Source: Brachycybe producta (taxonomy: Eukaryota > Arthropoda > Diplopoda > Playtdesmida > Andrognathidae). Taken from it: a stretch of 64,000 nucleotides of DNA. Under the pieces are notes generated by a model. The model did not search any database, had not been told where the DNA came from, and was given only the letters and a program-made list of their open reading frames with translations. The translations under genes were made by a program, and so were the position numbers. How positions within the stretch are numbered: the stretch's first letter is position 1; each line of letters begins with the position of its first letter. Below, piece after piece: positions 34,360-46,606 of the stretch. Location of the stretch: the NCBI GenBank assembly GCA_036925085.1, contig JAUPFP010000007.1:2034302-2098301 (forward strand). Direction: 5' to 3'.

Positions 34360-37005
34360 ATCCTAAAATAGTGATTGGAAAATAAGATGAGGAAGGGGGG
34401 GGGGGTGAATTTAAAATTTAAGGGGACTGTATCAATAATTGTTTTAGAATATATTGAAAGAGAATAATGGTGATGGTGGAGGGAGTTTGAGAGATTGTCA
34501 TTGGTTTCTATAAAAGTGCAAATGGGGAAAATGGGGGGTCCTCACCTCAAGAATCCTGACTCATTCACACACACACACACTCTACTGAATAATTCATAAA
34601 CTTAAAAATTATTTGTTGCGGTCATTTCTTGTCTCCTATTTTCATTTGTATCATCATGAGATATACATAAGGAACTTTTTTAAGGCATTGATATATATAT
34701 TCTATAGTTTGATTAGTGAAACATAAAAACAAAAGACAAAAATGGACAACAAATAACAGTAGTGAAATAACAAAATAACTTCTTATCATTGTAATTTTAT
34801 ATATTATAATAATGTAACTGTCGAAAAAAAAAATGTTTTATAATAAATAATTTATGCTTGAATTTTGTTATCTGTTTTGTATGTGTGTTAATCATTATGA
34901 ATAAAATGATTGATGTCACAAAGTTATAACAATACAATTGGTAGAAAAATTTCAAACTTTTTTTTTGTTGTCTTATCTACTAAGTAATAACTTCTAGAAT
35001 TTTAAGATCTCTTCTTCTAAATGATGATTTTTTTTTTGTTTTAAATATTTTCTAACTTTCATGTTACGCCCTCATATAATTACGTATTCATAACTTAGAA
35101 AATCTATGATCTTAAGTAACGAATTTGTTATCCATGATAAATTGTTTATCCTTTTTTTTTAGATAATTTTTTTGTTCTTCACCAATTTTTAGGTCTCTTA
35201 TTATATCCACACTTCAACCATATTTAGTCTACAATATAAGACACCTATAAAATATATTCTAAAAGATGAGGCAATGATGATGAGGGTTTTTTTTTTGGAT
35301 TTAATACCCATTAAATTCAACTTGTGAGCAATTTAAGTAAATTCAGTCTTTGTGCTTGAACCCTATAATTGAACCTGGAATTGGCCCACAGTGAAAAATG
35401 AATTGAATATCTTGTCAGTTAAATATAATGCTGATGTCGTTCATTGCCTTCTTTTTTTTCTGGCCTCATATATATATATATACATTATATAAGGCCTATG
35501 GTAATGTTGCTAGTTGCTGATAATAATCGCAATTGCATTATTTCTTATAATATACCTTAGGATGCCAGACAAGACAAAGTGTTGTATGTATGTGTACATT
35601 ATTGCCCTTTTTTTTTTGAATAGAACAAAAAATATTGTCGATTTTTATCAGTTACTAAATTTTAAGCAAAAAAAGACGCCTTATATACTAAATTTTTCTT
35701 TATACCTATATAGCTTGTTAATATTCTTGAATCTTGAGCGATTTTTTGACACCCCTATTTTTTTATTCTATTCAGTTTCTTTTAGAATTTAACAATGTTA
35801 TATATGGACGTTTTTTTTTTTCATTGTAAAAAAAAAAGTTCCATACTTATTCTTTGAATCCGATTATTAGACTTATGACTAGAAAGCTGCCATTAATTCT
35901 ATATTAGCGCCACCTTGATGTGGTTTGAGCATTTTTTTTGAGAGAGAGAGAGAAAGAGAAAGAGTAAAAAAGATAAAGGGGGAGTTTGCAAAACATAACT
36001 CAAAATATTACTTTGTTCTGAAACCGCCATTGTTTTATGTTTAAAGTAATAATTCTTGATTTTCAAATATGAACTATACAATGGGTTTATGTTTTAAAAG
36101 AATGTAATATTAACTTTTTTTTCTTCTTGACTCTCTTTGAGTAAATATGGTATTTTGAAGAAAAAAAGTTGTAGGCCTACATTTGATTTTATACAATGGT
36201 GTCAATGAAATTATTGTAATAAAATGGCTAAAATAAAGAAAAATGACTATATTGAGGGGTGGGGACCAGGGGGGATGCTTTCTAGACTGTATTTGATGGA
36301 GCTTTTTTTTGGAGGTGAGTTGGTGCAGAAATGGACTGGATGCCGGGCTCAACTGTTCTGCTTGAGGAACTTAAGGTGTTTTTTGGTGGTATTTTTTTTT
36401 TGTTGGTTGGTCTGGGCGCCTCATAGATTTCATTAATCATATCACTAATTAGATGGCCAGTAAGTTGTTTAGTAATATACAGAAGACGTAAAAGAAGAAG
36501 AACCGACAAATTTAGCCAATCGTCGTGGACCTTCTTATAATATACATTTTATTACATTTTTCTTCTAATATAAAAATGGGCCCAATTATGTTTTAAAAGC
36601 TATCGTCCCCAATATAGCTTTAAAGCAGGTATAATAAAGCAAACCACAATACAGGTTTAAATTTTTTTTAAAAAGTTTTAATTCTGTGTAATGTTTTGTA
36701 ATGATGCACTTTTACTGAGGTTTTAATTCTCATTTTGAATAACGATCTGTTTTTTTTTTGGTTTCTAAACGTGATTTTGAACTTGTTTAAAGACATGTTA
36801 AAGAACAGCAGGGTTATTTTTAGGTATAGACATATAGGAATTAAACGTTTATTCACATTTGTATTTATGGTCAGTTTAACAGTGTGAATTTTATGATAAC
36901 TACAATTGATGGTTTAAAATAATAGATACGCCTACAGAGTGTGTTCATAAAGTTAATATTTTATATTTAAAGGTATTCCTACTATCACCATCTTAAATTG
37001 ATGCT
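34360..37005. other. No gene recognised
   Basis: AT-rich. A TA tract lies at 35468-35481. A 75-codon frame on the - strand at 36282-36509 has no recognised motif. The segment 36240-36440 is somewhat less AT-rich and could be a short exon or element fragment. Confidence 0.45.
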
Positions 37006-37012
37006 TGATTAA

Positions 37013-37655
37013 AGCCCCTATCACACTAGCAACCTCCGATGCAATTTAACATGCAGTGCAACCAGTGATGTGACTTGCAACTAGAACTTTGTAATATCAC
37101 ACTATGTAACCTAGTTTCCAATCAAGTTTTCAAAACTTCGTTAATCTCAAGGGGTCGACACATTCGGGTGAATCTCGTATGGCATCGAAAGCCATTTTAT
37201 GTTTAATCCGCGTTTTACTGAATTTTAAAATTTCAATTCTAATTCTGGATATCCAGTAAAATGCAGCTAAAAAGTAAAATCACTTTCCATCCACACGATT
37301 CTGCTGTGAATCGTAGTGAAAATCGTACATGATTTTCTTCAATGACTACCCCCTTGGTTTGTGTCCATATTGGGATCAACTTACAGGAAGTTCATAAACC
37401 GGAAGTCATGAAACCGGGAATTCGTTCAATGTTACAGATGTCATTTCCGGCAAACGGCCTGATTGGTAGTTTGTCAGAAAGTTACATGAAAAGTCTCTCA
37501 AAAGTTGAACCTGTTCAACTTGGTGAGACTGAGTCTCACACTAGTTGAAAGGAAAATTTTATCAAGTTGCATGTCATATCACACTATAAACATTGAAGTT
37601 GCAATGTCACATTGCACGTTTTATCGCATCAAAAGTTGCTAGTGTGATAGGGGCT
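37013..37655. mobile_element. TTAA-flanked TIR element, 643 bp
   Basis: The ends are AGCCCCTATCACACTAGCAA then C, and the exact reverse complement (at least 21 bp). It is flanked by TTAA at 37009-37012 and 37656-37659. A perfect TTAA duplication fits piggyBac- or Kolobok-type transposition. A family F Mutator-like MITE is nested at 37149-37355. The frame at 37342-37548 has no recognised motif. Confidence 0.88.
37149..37355. mobile_element. Family F Mutator-like MITE, copy 2 (nested)
   Basis: It has AAGGGG..CCCCCTT ends and shares GAATCTCGTATGG, CGTTTTACTGAATTTTAAA, ATTCTGCTGTGAATCGTAG and ACATGATTTTC with 8494-8711 in the same order. The flanking 10-mers (CGTTAATCTC and GGTTTGTGTC) are only partly alike, so the TSD has decayed. 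Confidence 0.78.
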
Positions 37656-37714
37656 TTAAACACTGAATGTATTAAGATAGTAAATACTTGCATAGAATGT
37701 AGTAGTTGTGAAAA

Positions 37715-38035
37715 ATACCTGTGTAAATGCAAGGTATATGGCGCCTGCAACCTCCATAGGTGGCAAACTACACTCGCGGCCAATTATTAGTTGAAATAGA
37801 ATGCCTTTTTAGCTATAACACATATAAGTGAAGAGAGAGAGATAGCACGTGTAGAGAAATAGTGATGACGCAATTAAAAGTTTGCCACGTGAAAAAAAAA
37901 GGAAGAAGAAGGTGAGTCAAGAGTTGAAGAGTGTCAGTACATTTCTAGGGGAGGAGGGCTAGTGGCGCCATCTAACGTAGCGTTAATAACGCACAAAATA
38001 AATGATATACTTGCATTCTTAAAGATATGATTTGT
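37715..38035. repeat. Family E repeat, copy E1
   Basis: TGTGTAAATGCAAGGTATAT, CATAGGTGGCAAACTACAC, GTTTGCCACGTGAAAAAAAA and AGTGGCGCCATCTAACG match copies at 38764 and 62787 in order. Both ends carry GGCGCC words (ATGGCGCC left, GGCGCCATCTA right). Confidence 0.8.
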
Positions 38036-38081
38036 TATATCATTATAACATTGTTATAATGATATAACAAATCATATCTTT
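38021..38081. repeat. 29-bp perfect hairpin at the end of E1
   Basis: AAAGATATGATTTGTTATAT then CATTATAAC at 38021-38049 is followed after three bases by its exact reverse complement at 38053-38081. The left arm begins in the conserved tail of repeat E1 (TTCTTAAAGATA). Confidence 0.92.
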
Positions 38082-38089
38082 TCTACTAT

Positions 38090-38755
38090 TGAAACCACCA
38101 CTATACCTGTGTATGTATTTTTCTCTCTTCTTTTACAAAGATTATTCAGTCTGAAGTTTTAAAAAATATTTCTATCTTTTTTTCTTTCTTACAAAAATAT
38201 TATTATATATCTATACACACATATCATGAAGATGTATGAAAATTTCATTGAAAACGTGATAGACTCATATGTAAGTGTAATCCTCTATGGCTGGTTAGTG
38301 TACAATATTTTGTTTAGTTTCACGCCGTTTGTAAACGACTTTAAATCTGTCATTTTTATACAATTTTGAACTGTTTCTACCTCTGTGTAGACAATAGATA
38401 AACTCTTTAAATTGTGTAATATCTTTATTTGAATGTGTTTTTTTGTTGTTGTTGTTGTCTTCAATTTGTACTTGGCTATTTCATAGTCTAGACTACAATA
38501 TATAAAATACAAAATGTTTATATATAAACTAAAATGAACGCTAAATCTGGGGGCAAATACCATAGAATTTCATTTTTTCTTTGTAGGTTTTAGTTTGACA
38601 ACTTATAATATTTCAAATTCAATAAATTAACTGAAAAATACAAAAGTCCGGATTCTAAAAGTTTATAAGGCACCATAAAAATACACGTACAGCGCCATCT
38701 AGTAATTTTAAAACACTTTAGTTCTGAAAACACCATTGTTTTCTGAGTGGAAGTA
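38090..38755. other. No gene seen
   Basis: AT-rich spacer between two family E copies; nothing recognised beyond an ACAGCGCCATCTAGTAA word near 38690. Confidence 0.5.
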
Positions 38756-38763
38756 TATTATTA

Positions 38764-39224
38764 CAGACATACCTCGTTTAAGAGGGCTCCATAGAAAAAT
38801 ACTTGTGTAAATGCAAAGTAGATGGCGCCGGCAACCTCTCCATAGGTGGCTAACCACACACGTGACAAATTAGTTGATATAGAACTTAGCATGTTAGCAC
38901 TAAAAGCGTCCAAAACAACCTTAATTACCAGCACGTGGACAAACTTAACCCAGAACATAATATAAGTGAAGATAGAGCACGTTTAGAAAAAGCGATGACG
39001 CAATTAAGTTTGCCACGTGAAAAAAAAAAAGGAAAAGTGAGCCAAGAGTTGAAGCGGTGTCAGTACCTTTCTATGGAAGGAGGGCTAGTGGCGCCATCTA
39101 ATGATGCAAGGACAAAATAAATGATCTACTTCCATTCTTAAAGATAGGAATGCGTTTTTTGAATTTACATTTTCAATACAATAATAATAATAGTTTAGTC
39201 AATTACGTTATAGCGAGGTATCGT
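38764..39224. mobile_element. Family E, longest copy (E2), pogo/Tigger-like ends
   Basis: Starts CAGACATACCTCGTTTAAG; the right side reads TATAGCGAGGTATCG. Inverted TACCTCG/CGAGGTA resembles pogo/Tigger-type termini with a TA target. The interior matches E1 and E3 (AAATGCAAAGTAGATGGCGC, TAAAAGCGTCCAAAACAACC, TTTGCCACGTGAAAAAAAAA). No intact frame. Confidence 0.65.
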
Positions 39225-39229
39225 TCATA

Positions 39230-41925
39230 GAGGTAATGTCATTCTATGGAGTTGTTTTTGTGCATAATAAAAGAAATCAAATAAAGCTATGGTTACATTG
39301 ACTAGATCTATGGTGGTCAGTCTGGTCAGATTCTCAGGTGGCTAAAACACTTAACTTAAAATTACTAATGATAAGTAGGTTTGGTCGAAATGCTATTTTC
39401 CACGTCTACTTCGAAATTTAGAATATGGAGTTCGTTATGGGTTTAGCCCACTCCTTTCTACCATTGAGCCTCCCCCCCTCTCAGTAAGTGTTATATAGGC
39501 CATGACTGACCCCTCCTTAATAAATATACTCTTTCTTGTAAACCAAAAAAAAAAAAAAAAATTAGACGATTTCACGCCTAACATCTGTCCTTTCTTTTCT
39601 GTCTGTCTTCTATTTCCTTTTAGCTAACGGCATATTTTTTATATTTAATAAATATCATAACTCATTATAAGCGTCACTTTAAACCATTTTAAAAGGAGAA
39701 TTTCAAGGTTTTTTTTTCTCTCTCTTCTACTTCTAATGTTACAAACCTGTGTTTAATAACTGATTAGGGACACTTTATGAGCTATTATTAATGGTAATAA
39801 CTAACTTGTGAGCAACTGGTGTTTTTTTGTTCTTAACCAGGGTTTATCCCATATAGTATATATACTAATAATAATAAATAAATTATATAATATATATATA
39901 TATACTCTATAATAAAAAACTTCTTTGTTTTGCTATAGTTGTATGCTTAGAACTTGTATGTAGTCTTATAGTTTGCATTTTAAGCCATTATTCAACTGTT
40001 ATTAGTTGTGACTCATTAGTGTTGTTTATTTATTAGGCCTATACAACTTTTTAGTCTCTTTTTTATTTATGTAGCTCAAACTATTGATTTTATGATTCTG
40101 ATAGGCGTTTTTGATATGTTATCAAAATGATCAATAATAATAAGAAAATAAAAATCAACATTTCGCTATATTGAGCTATACTTGTGTCACATTTAATAAA
40201 CTTATGATAACTAATAATACTTAGTAATTTGCAAACATTTTGTCACAACTATCATCAATTATAATTTATAAATATTAGGGCTTTTTTTTCTCCACTGCAT
40301 GACACTGTATTAGACCTATTCCTCTAAAAATGAACAATGCATATGGGAACAATGTGGCCTATTGTTGTAAATATTGAATGCAACCATAACATACAAGAAA
40401 TAATTAATTATTGTTCTATTGACAATGATGTCAATGTACATAAAGATTATTTACAACTTAGATATATCTGTTTTAATATTGCTCTGGATACCAAAATATG
40501 GTAGGAGGAGGCTCTAAAATTTAAATAATAGAAGAAAGCTGGAAAGCAAAATGTTAAACAATAAAACAACAATGAACTGCTAAAAATCGCAAACATTATA
40601 AAATGCTATAGAAATAGAATGCAATATACATTTTAAAGAGAACAATTAATCAAAACGATTGCAAACAACAAAAGATGGTGGTGGCGGTTGTAGTTTTGAA
40701 ACTCAGATGAAACCTTCTACTTCTTTTTGGTTCCATTGTCTTTCTCATCGTGGAATTTCATCTGGTTTGTTCACGATTATTAATATATGTATGTTGGTGT
40801 CGAACAAACCCACCTTTCGAGGTTTTAAATTGCATTTACAAAACTTTATATAATTTTTTTTTATTTAAAAACCATTTGTCAAATGTCATCTTAGCACATT
40901 GTGTTTATAATAAAGAAAATTCATTTATCTTGATATCTAATATGACTATACCTTACTTATTTATTTCTTATTAGTGATTTTTTTATTATCAATTTGTGAT
41001 TTTCTACTAATGGATTTCATTTTTTTTTTTGGGGGGGGGCGGGGGAAATATTAAGCTTTTTTTAAAAAAGTTGAAATAATTTGTAGAGAATTAATTAATG
41101 CACACAATATTCACTTTGATGCTGATTTTCCCCAAGTGTTTTAAAACAATTAAGAAGGGAAGACTTTAATTAAAAATTATATATTTATGTTAAGTTTTAT
41201 TTTAGCAGATATTTTTCTGTTAACAAAAGTCTGAATCCGCATAGAGGCGCCACCCTTCATTCTTGATCATATGACCAAAAAAAGAAGTAACATTGATGTA
41301 GACTTTGTTATATCATTTTTGACATTAAATACTGATACCCTGGTGAGAATGAGAAGTTTTAGGGTTTACTTTTTAAAAGTTTCAGAATGTAAAATAAGAA
41401 AACTACAGAGTTAAAAGGCGCCTTTTGATGTCATGCTTATCTTCTTAAAAGTTGTAACCCCTCATTCAAAAATCTATATTTTTTATATAATATATCTGTA
41501 AGGTTGTTTGTTTATTTTTTTTTTGTGTCTTTTATACTGAAATCACAACGGGGTGGCTAACTATTGTAAAAATGTTTTCATTGGCCTCGAGCAATGTAGA
41601 TTTAACTGGACAACATGCCAATGATTGGAGTTACACGAATGAGAACTGTGTATTGTTGCCTTCATCAGAGGGGTTGACAAAAAATTTAGTATTTTGTCAT
41701 TTAGTCTAATATAAAAATTAATGCTGGCAAACCTTTATCAACAGTTTAAAGAAATGGATTCTTGTCAAAAAAGTGTAACGAGATATTTTCATGATGTTTC
41801 CAATTGTCACTTGGTTGCTACAGCCATTTGAGCAACCTTGGAACCGCAAAATTGACCACGTACAACAACTCTAGAGTGTTTAATACTGTATTCAGACTGG
41901 CACTTAATATGGTATTGAATAAATA
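39230..41925. other. No gene seen
   Basis: Very AT-rich, with poly-A at 39544-39561, TA-rich tracts near 39880-39905 and a G run at 41031-41045. A frame at 40659-40853 lacks any motif. Confidence 0.5.
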
Positions 41926-41933
41926 TCCTATTC

Positions 41934-42275
41934 CAGTGGTCTCCAAACATTTTTGATCGAGTACCCCTATGACAGAAACAAATAAATAACGCGGAAAGTC
42001 TCTGGCTAGTGTAATAATAAGCGTTGCTATATGCCCCTTCTATGTGTATGCGAAAATGTTGCGGCTACCTCATCTATTTGGTGTTCATTATCATGTCATT
42101 TAAAAATACAAATTAATATTTATTCTTTAATTAATTTTCTTAATTTTTTTCTGTAAATATAAATTTCTGTAAAAATACAAAAAGAAATTATGAGATTTTC
42201 TTGAAGGTACTTGCATACCCTCTGGGGTACCGAATGGTGCTGTATGTATGCACACCATGGTCTCCACTATTTAAT
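41934..42275. repeat. hAT-type element fragment
   Basis: The left end CAGTGGTCTCCAAACATTTT then TGATCGAGTACCCC has the form of hAT termini. CCCTCTGGGGTACC near 42220 is the usual inverted partner of the AGTACCCC motif. A clear right end and an 8-bp TSD (expected TCCTATTC) are not seen. Confidence 0.5.
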
Positions 42276-42398
42276 CCTGGGATAGCTAGGCCACTTGCTG
42301 AGGTGGATTCATTCCTGGATTAAGCTAAGTGCACATACCCATTACCCATGATGCTTCACAAAGAAGCAATTTAGAAGAAGAATAACATTTTGTTACTA

Positions 42399-42932
42399 GT
42401 GGGGTAACCCGTCATAAATGACGTGGGTAACCATTCATATATGATGGGACATTCTAGTTTAACTATTTTATTCAAATACTGAAGGTTACTCAATGAAGGA
42501 CGTTTCCATCTCCCCTCTCCCCCACCACCCTCACGTGTGTTTACTTAAAGGTTTTTGTTCATGTGTTCTTACAGCGTTACATGCAGACAGACAGACTTGG
42601 CTTAATTATTATATATAATATCCCAGTCTGTGTGTGTAGAGTAACATCGGAATTTATATAAATTTGAATAAATGAAGAAATGAACAGCTTTTTTTTTCTC
42701 AAGGTCAACTTTATGTTGCACCCTTCCCATCCAAGAACCCCATGATATTAAATTGGAGAGGAGAAAGGTTGGAAAATGTAGAGGGAGGGAGAGAGAAAGA
42801 GAAACGTGGAGAGGAAAAAAAGTGAGAGGGGGTGACTGAAATTGAAATGAAAGTAAAAAAAGGAACAAACGATGCGCATGCGCACAATTGCCTATGAATT
42901 TTGCTCCCGTCATTTATGACGGGTTACCCCAC
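42399..42932. mobile_element. Family A TA-flanked MITE, full copy A1
   Basis: The termini are GTGGGGTAACCCGTCATAAA then TGACG, and the reverse complement, flanked by TA at 42397-42398 and 42933-42934. Each terminus contains a small palindrome CCGTCATAAATGACGG (imperfect on the left). The right half is shared with A2 and A3. It is non-coding; the frame at 42602-42913 is chance. Confidence 0.85.
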
Positions 42933-42944
42933 TAGTATATATAT

Positions 42945-44628
42945 TAGGGTGGAGCTTAGGGAATAGTGAAAATGTAATATTATGATTTTTAAATGTCTTA
43001 CACCTCTATGTTGTTCCTTTTATTCTTAAAGCACTACACAAAAAGTTTGAATAACAAATATTTATATTTAGAAGTAGCTCAAGTGCTTCAAAGTTTAAAA
43101 CATGCGTTAGTATTGTGTTACATTTACTGAATTAAAAATGAAAACTGAGATTTTGTTGCAAGTAGCACTTTAATTGCAGCAATCACCAATAATATTATAA
43201 ACTGCAAAATTATTATCTATTGTCCAAGAATGTCTGCCAATGTTTATGTTTTAGGTTTAATTCATAGCCTCTGCCAAAGTCTGTTTCCTGCTGTCTGGGA
43301 ATGCTCGATGGTGCTCTTCAACAACCTGCAGCAAGAACTGGAGCTGCGATTCATCACGTGTCATGAGACCACTGAACTCTTATATGAGTGTGACTCCACG
43401 TTCTGCATGATCATTGACCACCTTCAAAGCTTGCACTGTCTCCTAGGCCTGCTTGAAACCATCTTGTTCATCCCACTCATCTGGATCCACGGAGAGAAAT
43501 TCGTTGGGCAGCTCCATCAGTTCAAATAGTTTGTTTGAATTTGTACTGGCAAAGACTTCCAGGCTCTTGCCATTGAAGGTGTCCAGTTCGACATTGATGC
43601 ACTTTGCCTGGTTTGGAGTCCCTTCCTGCTCCAGAGCCTTCACCATCAGCCTCTTTGTTGCTGAACTAACCTGACTCGAAGAAAGCCAGGCCAACGAGAT
43701 CTTCAGACAAATACCACAAGTGGTTAGGCAGCTTGGCTGATGTGGCCTTTGAGATAGCAGGATGAATTGCTGAGTACTGCAAGAGGGACTTCAGGAGCAA
43801 CATGTCATTGTGTGGAGCACTTGCAGCCAGTGGTGCAGTCATCCACGCCTTCAGGTATACACGAAAAACAAACACACACATGTGAAGCAGGCCATTTTCC
43901 TCTCGTGGAGTCAGTTTAAACTGGGACTGGTACATCCAGACCTTCAGAGAATAGATTACCTTCGACATCTAGCGGGCATGATGCATGGGCCCGGGTGACA
44001 TGAAGTGCACACCTCTAGTAGGAGCTGCACCAAGAAAGATGATTGCTAACTCCAGGAATTCTTTGTAATCATCCCTTGGCTGATTCTGCTCTAATTGCTT
44101 GAAGGCAAACTCGATGACACTCTCCCGAATTTCTTTCGCAAGACCAGCCACATCATCACTTGCAATGCCTGTTTGGTACTTGTCTTTGTCAACCAATCCC
44201 CAGTGTTCCTGGACATGCTTGAATAGTTGAACCCCAGGAGAGGATGTTGGTTCCAAACAAACATGGAATGCAGCACCAATGATGAGTTCCAATATGTGAT
44301 TAATTAATATTGCTCGAAATGCTCTTAAAAAATTGATGATGCTTTTTTAAGGCATCTGGATTTTTAAGCCCTTTGCTGACTGGTATACAATGTACATTTG
44401 TGATATTTGTGACAATACAATCTATTACTAAATGTCTGAATGATATTACACAGTTTTTATCCATTGACTACAGCTTGTCAAGTACCAGAAACCTCAGCAT
44501 CATTGAGCTATCCCTAAATATTGTCCAATTGTGTTCATATTTTTTGTGAATTTTTAATTCATATATTGGAACAAAATGAGGGGGTAAGAAAATCAAATTT
44601 AAAAACTTAAAAAATAAGCTCCACCCTA
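42945..44628 (-). mobile_element. 1.7-kb TIR DNA transposon with degraded transposase-like gene
   Basis: The ends are TAGGGTGGAGCTTA and its exact reverse complement TAAGCTCCACCCTA (14 bp). The flanks are alternating AT on both sides; duplications of 2, 4, 6 or 8 bp (up to ATATATAT) are all compatible, so the superfamily cannot be fixed from the TSD. Its interior carries the broken frame 43257-44292 on the - strand, the only coding content. It lies exactly between two family A ends pointing away from it. Confidence 0.85.
43257..44292 (-). pseudogene. Broken transposase-like gene of the 1.7-kb TIR element
   Basis: Three - strand frames join into one protein remnant of about 345 codons. Frame one (44292 down) runs to an amber codon at 43969-43971, where the context MHHAR(stop)MSKVIYSLKVW suggests a lost Trp. 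It continues in frame to about 43680, where a one-base shift moves it to the 43694-43443 frame. Two more stops follow in place, TAG at 43443-43445 and TAA at 43380-43382, before the final TAA at 43257-43259. Distinctive blocks are RDDYKEFLELAIIFLGAAP, SQFKLTPREENGL, VYLKAWMTAPLAASAP, HLWYLSEDLVGLAFF and VVNDHAERGVTLI. I recall similar repeated proteins in cnidarians and arthropods without a named function. Residues well conserved in such copies cannot be assigned as catalytic here. The frame is open upstream to about 44350, so the true start or a splice site may lie there. Transposase is inferred only from its place inside the TIRs. Confidence 0.75.
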
Positions 44629-44640
44629 ATATATATACTA

Positions 44641-44840
44641 GTGGGGTAACCCGTCATAAATGACGGGAACAAAATTCACAGGCAATTGTGCGCATGCCTG
44701 TCGTTTTTTCCTTTTTTTCCTTCTTTCATTTCAATTTTCGTCACCCCCTCCCACTTTTCTCTTTCCCCCACAGAGACACAGAGACACAGACCTGGCAAAA
44801 TATATATATAATATAATTATAATTATTAATGCTCTCTGGT
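44641..44840. mobile_element. Family A MITE, partial copy A3
   Basis: It begins GTGGGGTAACCCGTCATAAA then TGACGGGAACAAAATTCACA, preceded by TA. It continues with GGCAATTGTGCGCATGCCTG and TTTCATTTCAATTTTCGTCA, matching the right half of A1 in reverse. It fades near 44840 in an AT-rich TATAATATAATTAT run; the far terminus is missing. Confidence 0.78.
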
Positions 44841-44849
44841 CACCAGTGT

Positions 44850-46455
44850 GACAAGGTGACAAGCAACTCAGAATACAAATCAATGTAAATACATATGTAC
44901 TTATTACAAAATGATTTTTAAGATTCATGGTAGGTCAGGAATTAATAAAGGTAGAGGCAAAAACATAAGAAGAAAAATTGAAAATGTGGCATTCAGACAT
45001 TCCTACACAAGATGCAAACGTTTTACAATTTATATTGTGTTGTAGGTTAACTTCTACATACATTTGATTGTATGTTTCTATAGTACAGTAGTGGTTATTT
45101 GTTTCCATGTCCCAGTTCGTTATGTCTAATGTCTAACTTCTTTTTTGAAGAAGTTTCATGACACATAAACATTGTGCATTTTGAATTTTTTTTTTGAAGA
45201 AAAAAAAACCTGAAGAACAATGGCTGCTGCTGCTTCTGTATATATTAGTTTCTGTCTAACTTGATTCTTACTTCCATACTTTATAAGTTGTTATTGTTAT
45301 TTTTGTAAATGTGTTGTTCAAATGTGATGGACATGCTGTGGGATGGCACTGTATAGAAAGTAAAAAAAAAGTTTGTTAGATTTTCTTGATAGTTTCTAAA
45401 ATACCTGTTTCACCACTGGAAGAAACATGGAAACGTCAAGATGGGTGCTAACTTGCTAAGGTTTTTCTTCTTCTTTTATCTCCACCCGTTGTTGTGTTAT
45501 AATAACTTATAATGTTATATCTTCAATGTATTCCATGATGATATTACTCCAGGTGGTCTAAGTATTAAGACTAAACAATCAAACATTTTGTATTTTGACA
45601 TTTTATTGAACTAGTTATTGATTGCAAATGAGCTACAAACTGGAAATAACCATTTCTAAAACTAAAATTACCATTTAGGTTATACTACTTCAGAATGAAA
45701 ATTCAAAACTAAACATTAGTTTCAAAGATGGCTATAGTGAGTGACCACCTGTTTAACTAATTTGCATAACGTACCCATTTTGTTTGATTTCATGTGGGAC
45801 AAATTGGTCCTACAAGTACCTGTTTTTTTTTACTATCGGTATTTTTAGGCAGACGTTCAAGGAGTCGGATTGGGGGGTGGGGTGGGGGAAGCACAAAAAA
45901 AAAACAATAGGCGACACTGTTTTTGTAAGCGCTCTTTTTTATGATATCTGAAGTTACCTTTAATTTATTGAGTCATAAAAATCCTATCTGCATCCTGTGT
46001 AATACAATTTGTAAAATCGAGAGTTCGTCGGATGATGATGATGATGATGATGAGGGGTGGGCCATGTATATTATGGGTTTACTATGGGATTGTTTTGACG
46101 GCTGTTGAGCAAGGTAATATTTTAAAAACTGAACTATCTTAAGTATGTATAAAAAAATACACGACTTTATAAATATATCTTAATTTTTATTGTTTTTCTT
46201 GGTCGGTTTTCTATATTGGGTTATAATCCACCTCAAACGATTTTCCATTATAAACGATGACGAGAGTTGGAGTTGGAGGCTAGCTATCATGTTTACTACA
46301 TAAGAGTACAGAATGTGTTGGAGACTAAATTACAAATGGTTACTAGAGAGTGAGAGAGAAAGAGGGGAAACGTGCTTGAGAACTGATTTGGGCCAAGTGT
46401 GCTGGCGCTTTACTGGAGTATCCTCCACCACCAGCACCTTTCCAATCAGTGCTAA
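44850..46455. other. No gene seen
   Basis: AT-rich DNA with a G-rich patch at 45869-45889 and (GAT)n at 46033-46053. Nothing recognised. Confidence 0.5.
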
Positions 46456-46461
46456 GGCAGC

Positions 46462-46590
46462 CAGAAAAATTGCGTTTTTCAGTCAAAGAACCTGGGTTAG
46501 AGGCTACAGGTGTAGTCTCAAGAAAACTATTTGTAGATTGTAGGCTAACCTATATAGCCTCTAACCAAGCTGTTTAATTGAAAAATACAT
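46462..46590. repeat. Family I small inverted-repeat element, copy 2
   Basis: AAAATTGCGTTTTTCAG, then GGGTTAGAGGCTA faces TAGCCTCTAACCAAGCTG, the same order as 19882-19978 in reverse. Confidence 0.55.
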
Positions 46591-46606
46591 TTTTCTGTTT
46601 ATCTTA

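Noticed and set aside
36282-36509. 75-codon - strand frame possibly from an exon
   Set aside because: No recognised domain, poly-Lys stretch from an A run, and no splice context I would trust.
42602-42913. 103-codon - strand frame
   Set aside because: Runs through MITE A1; a similar frame recurs in A2 only because the repeat is shared.
43230-43998. + strand frames across the TIR element
   Set aside because: Antisense shadows of the degraded transposase-like gene, whose conserved blocks read on the - strand.
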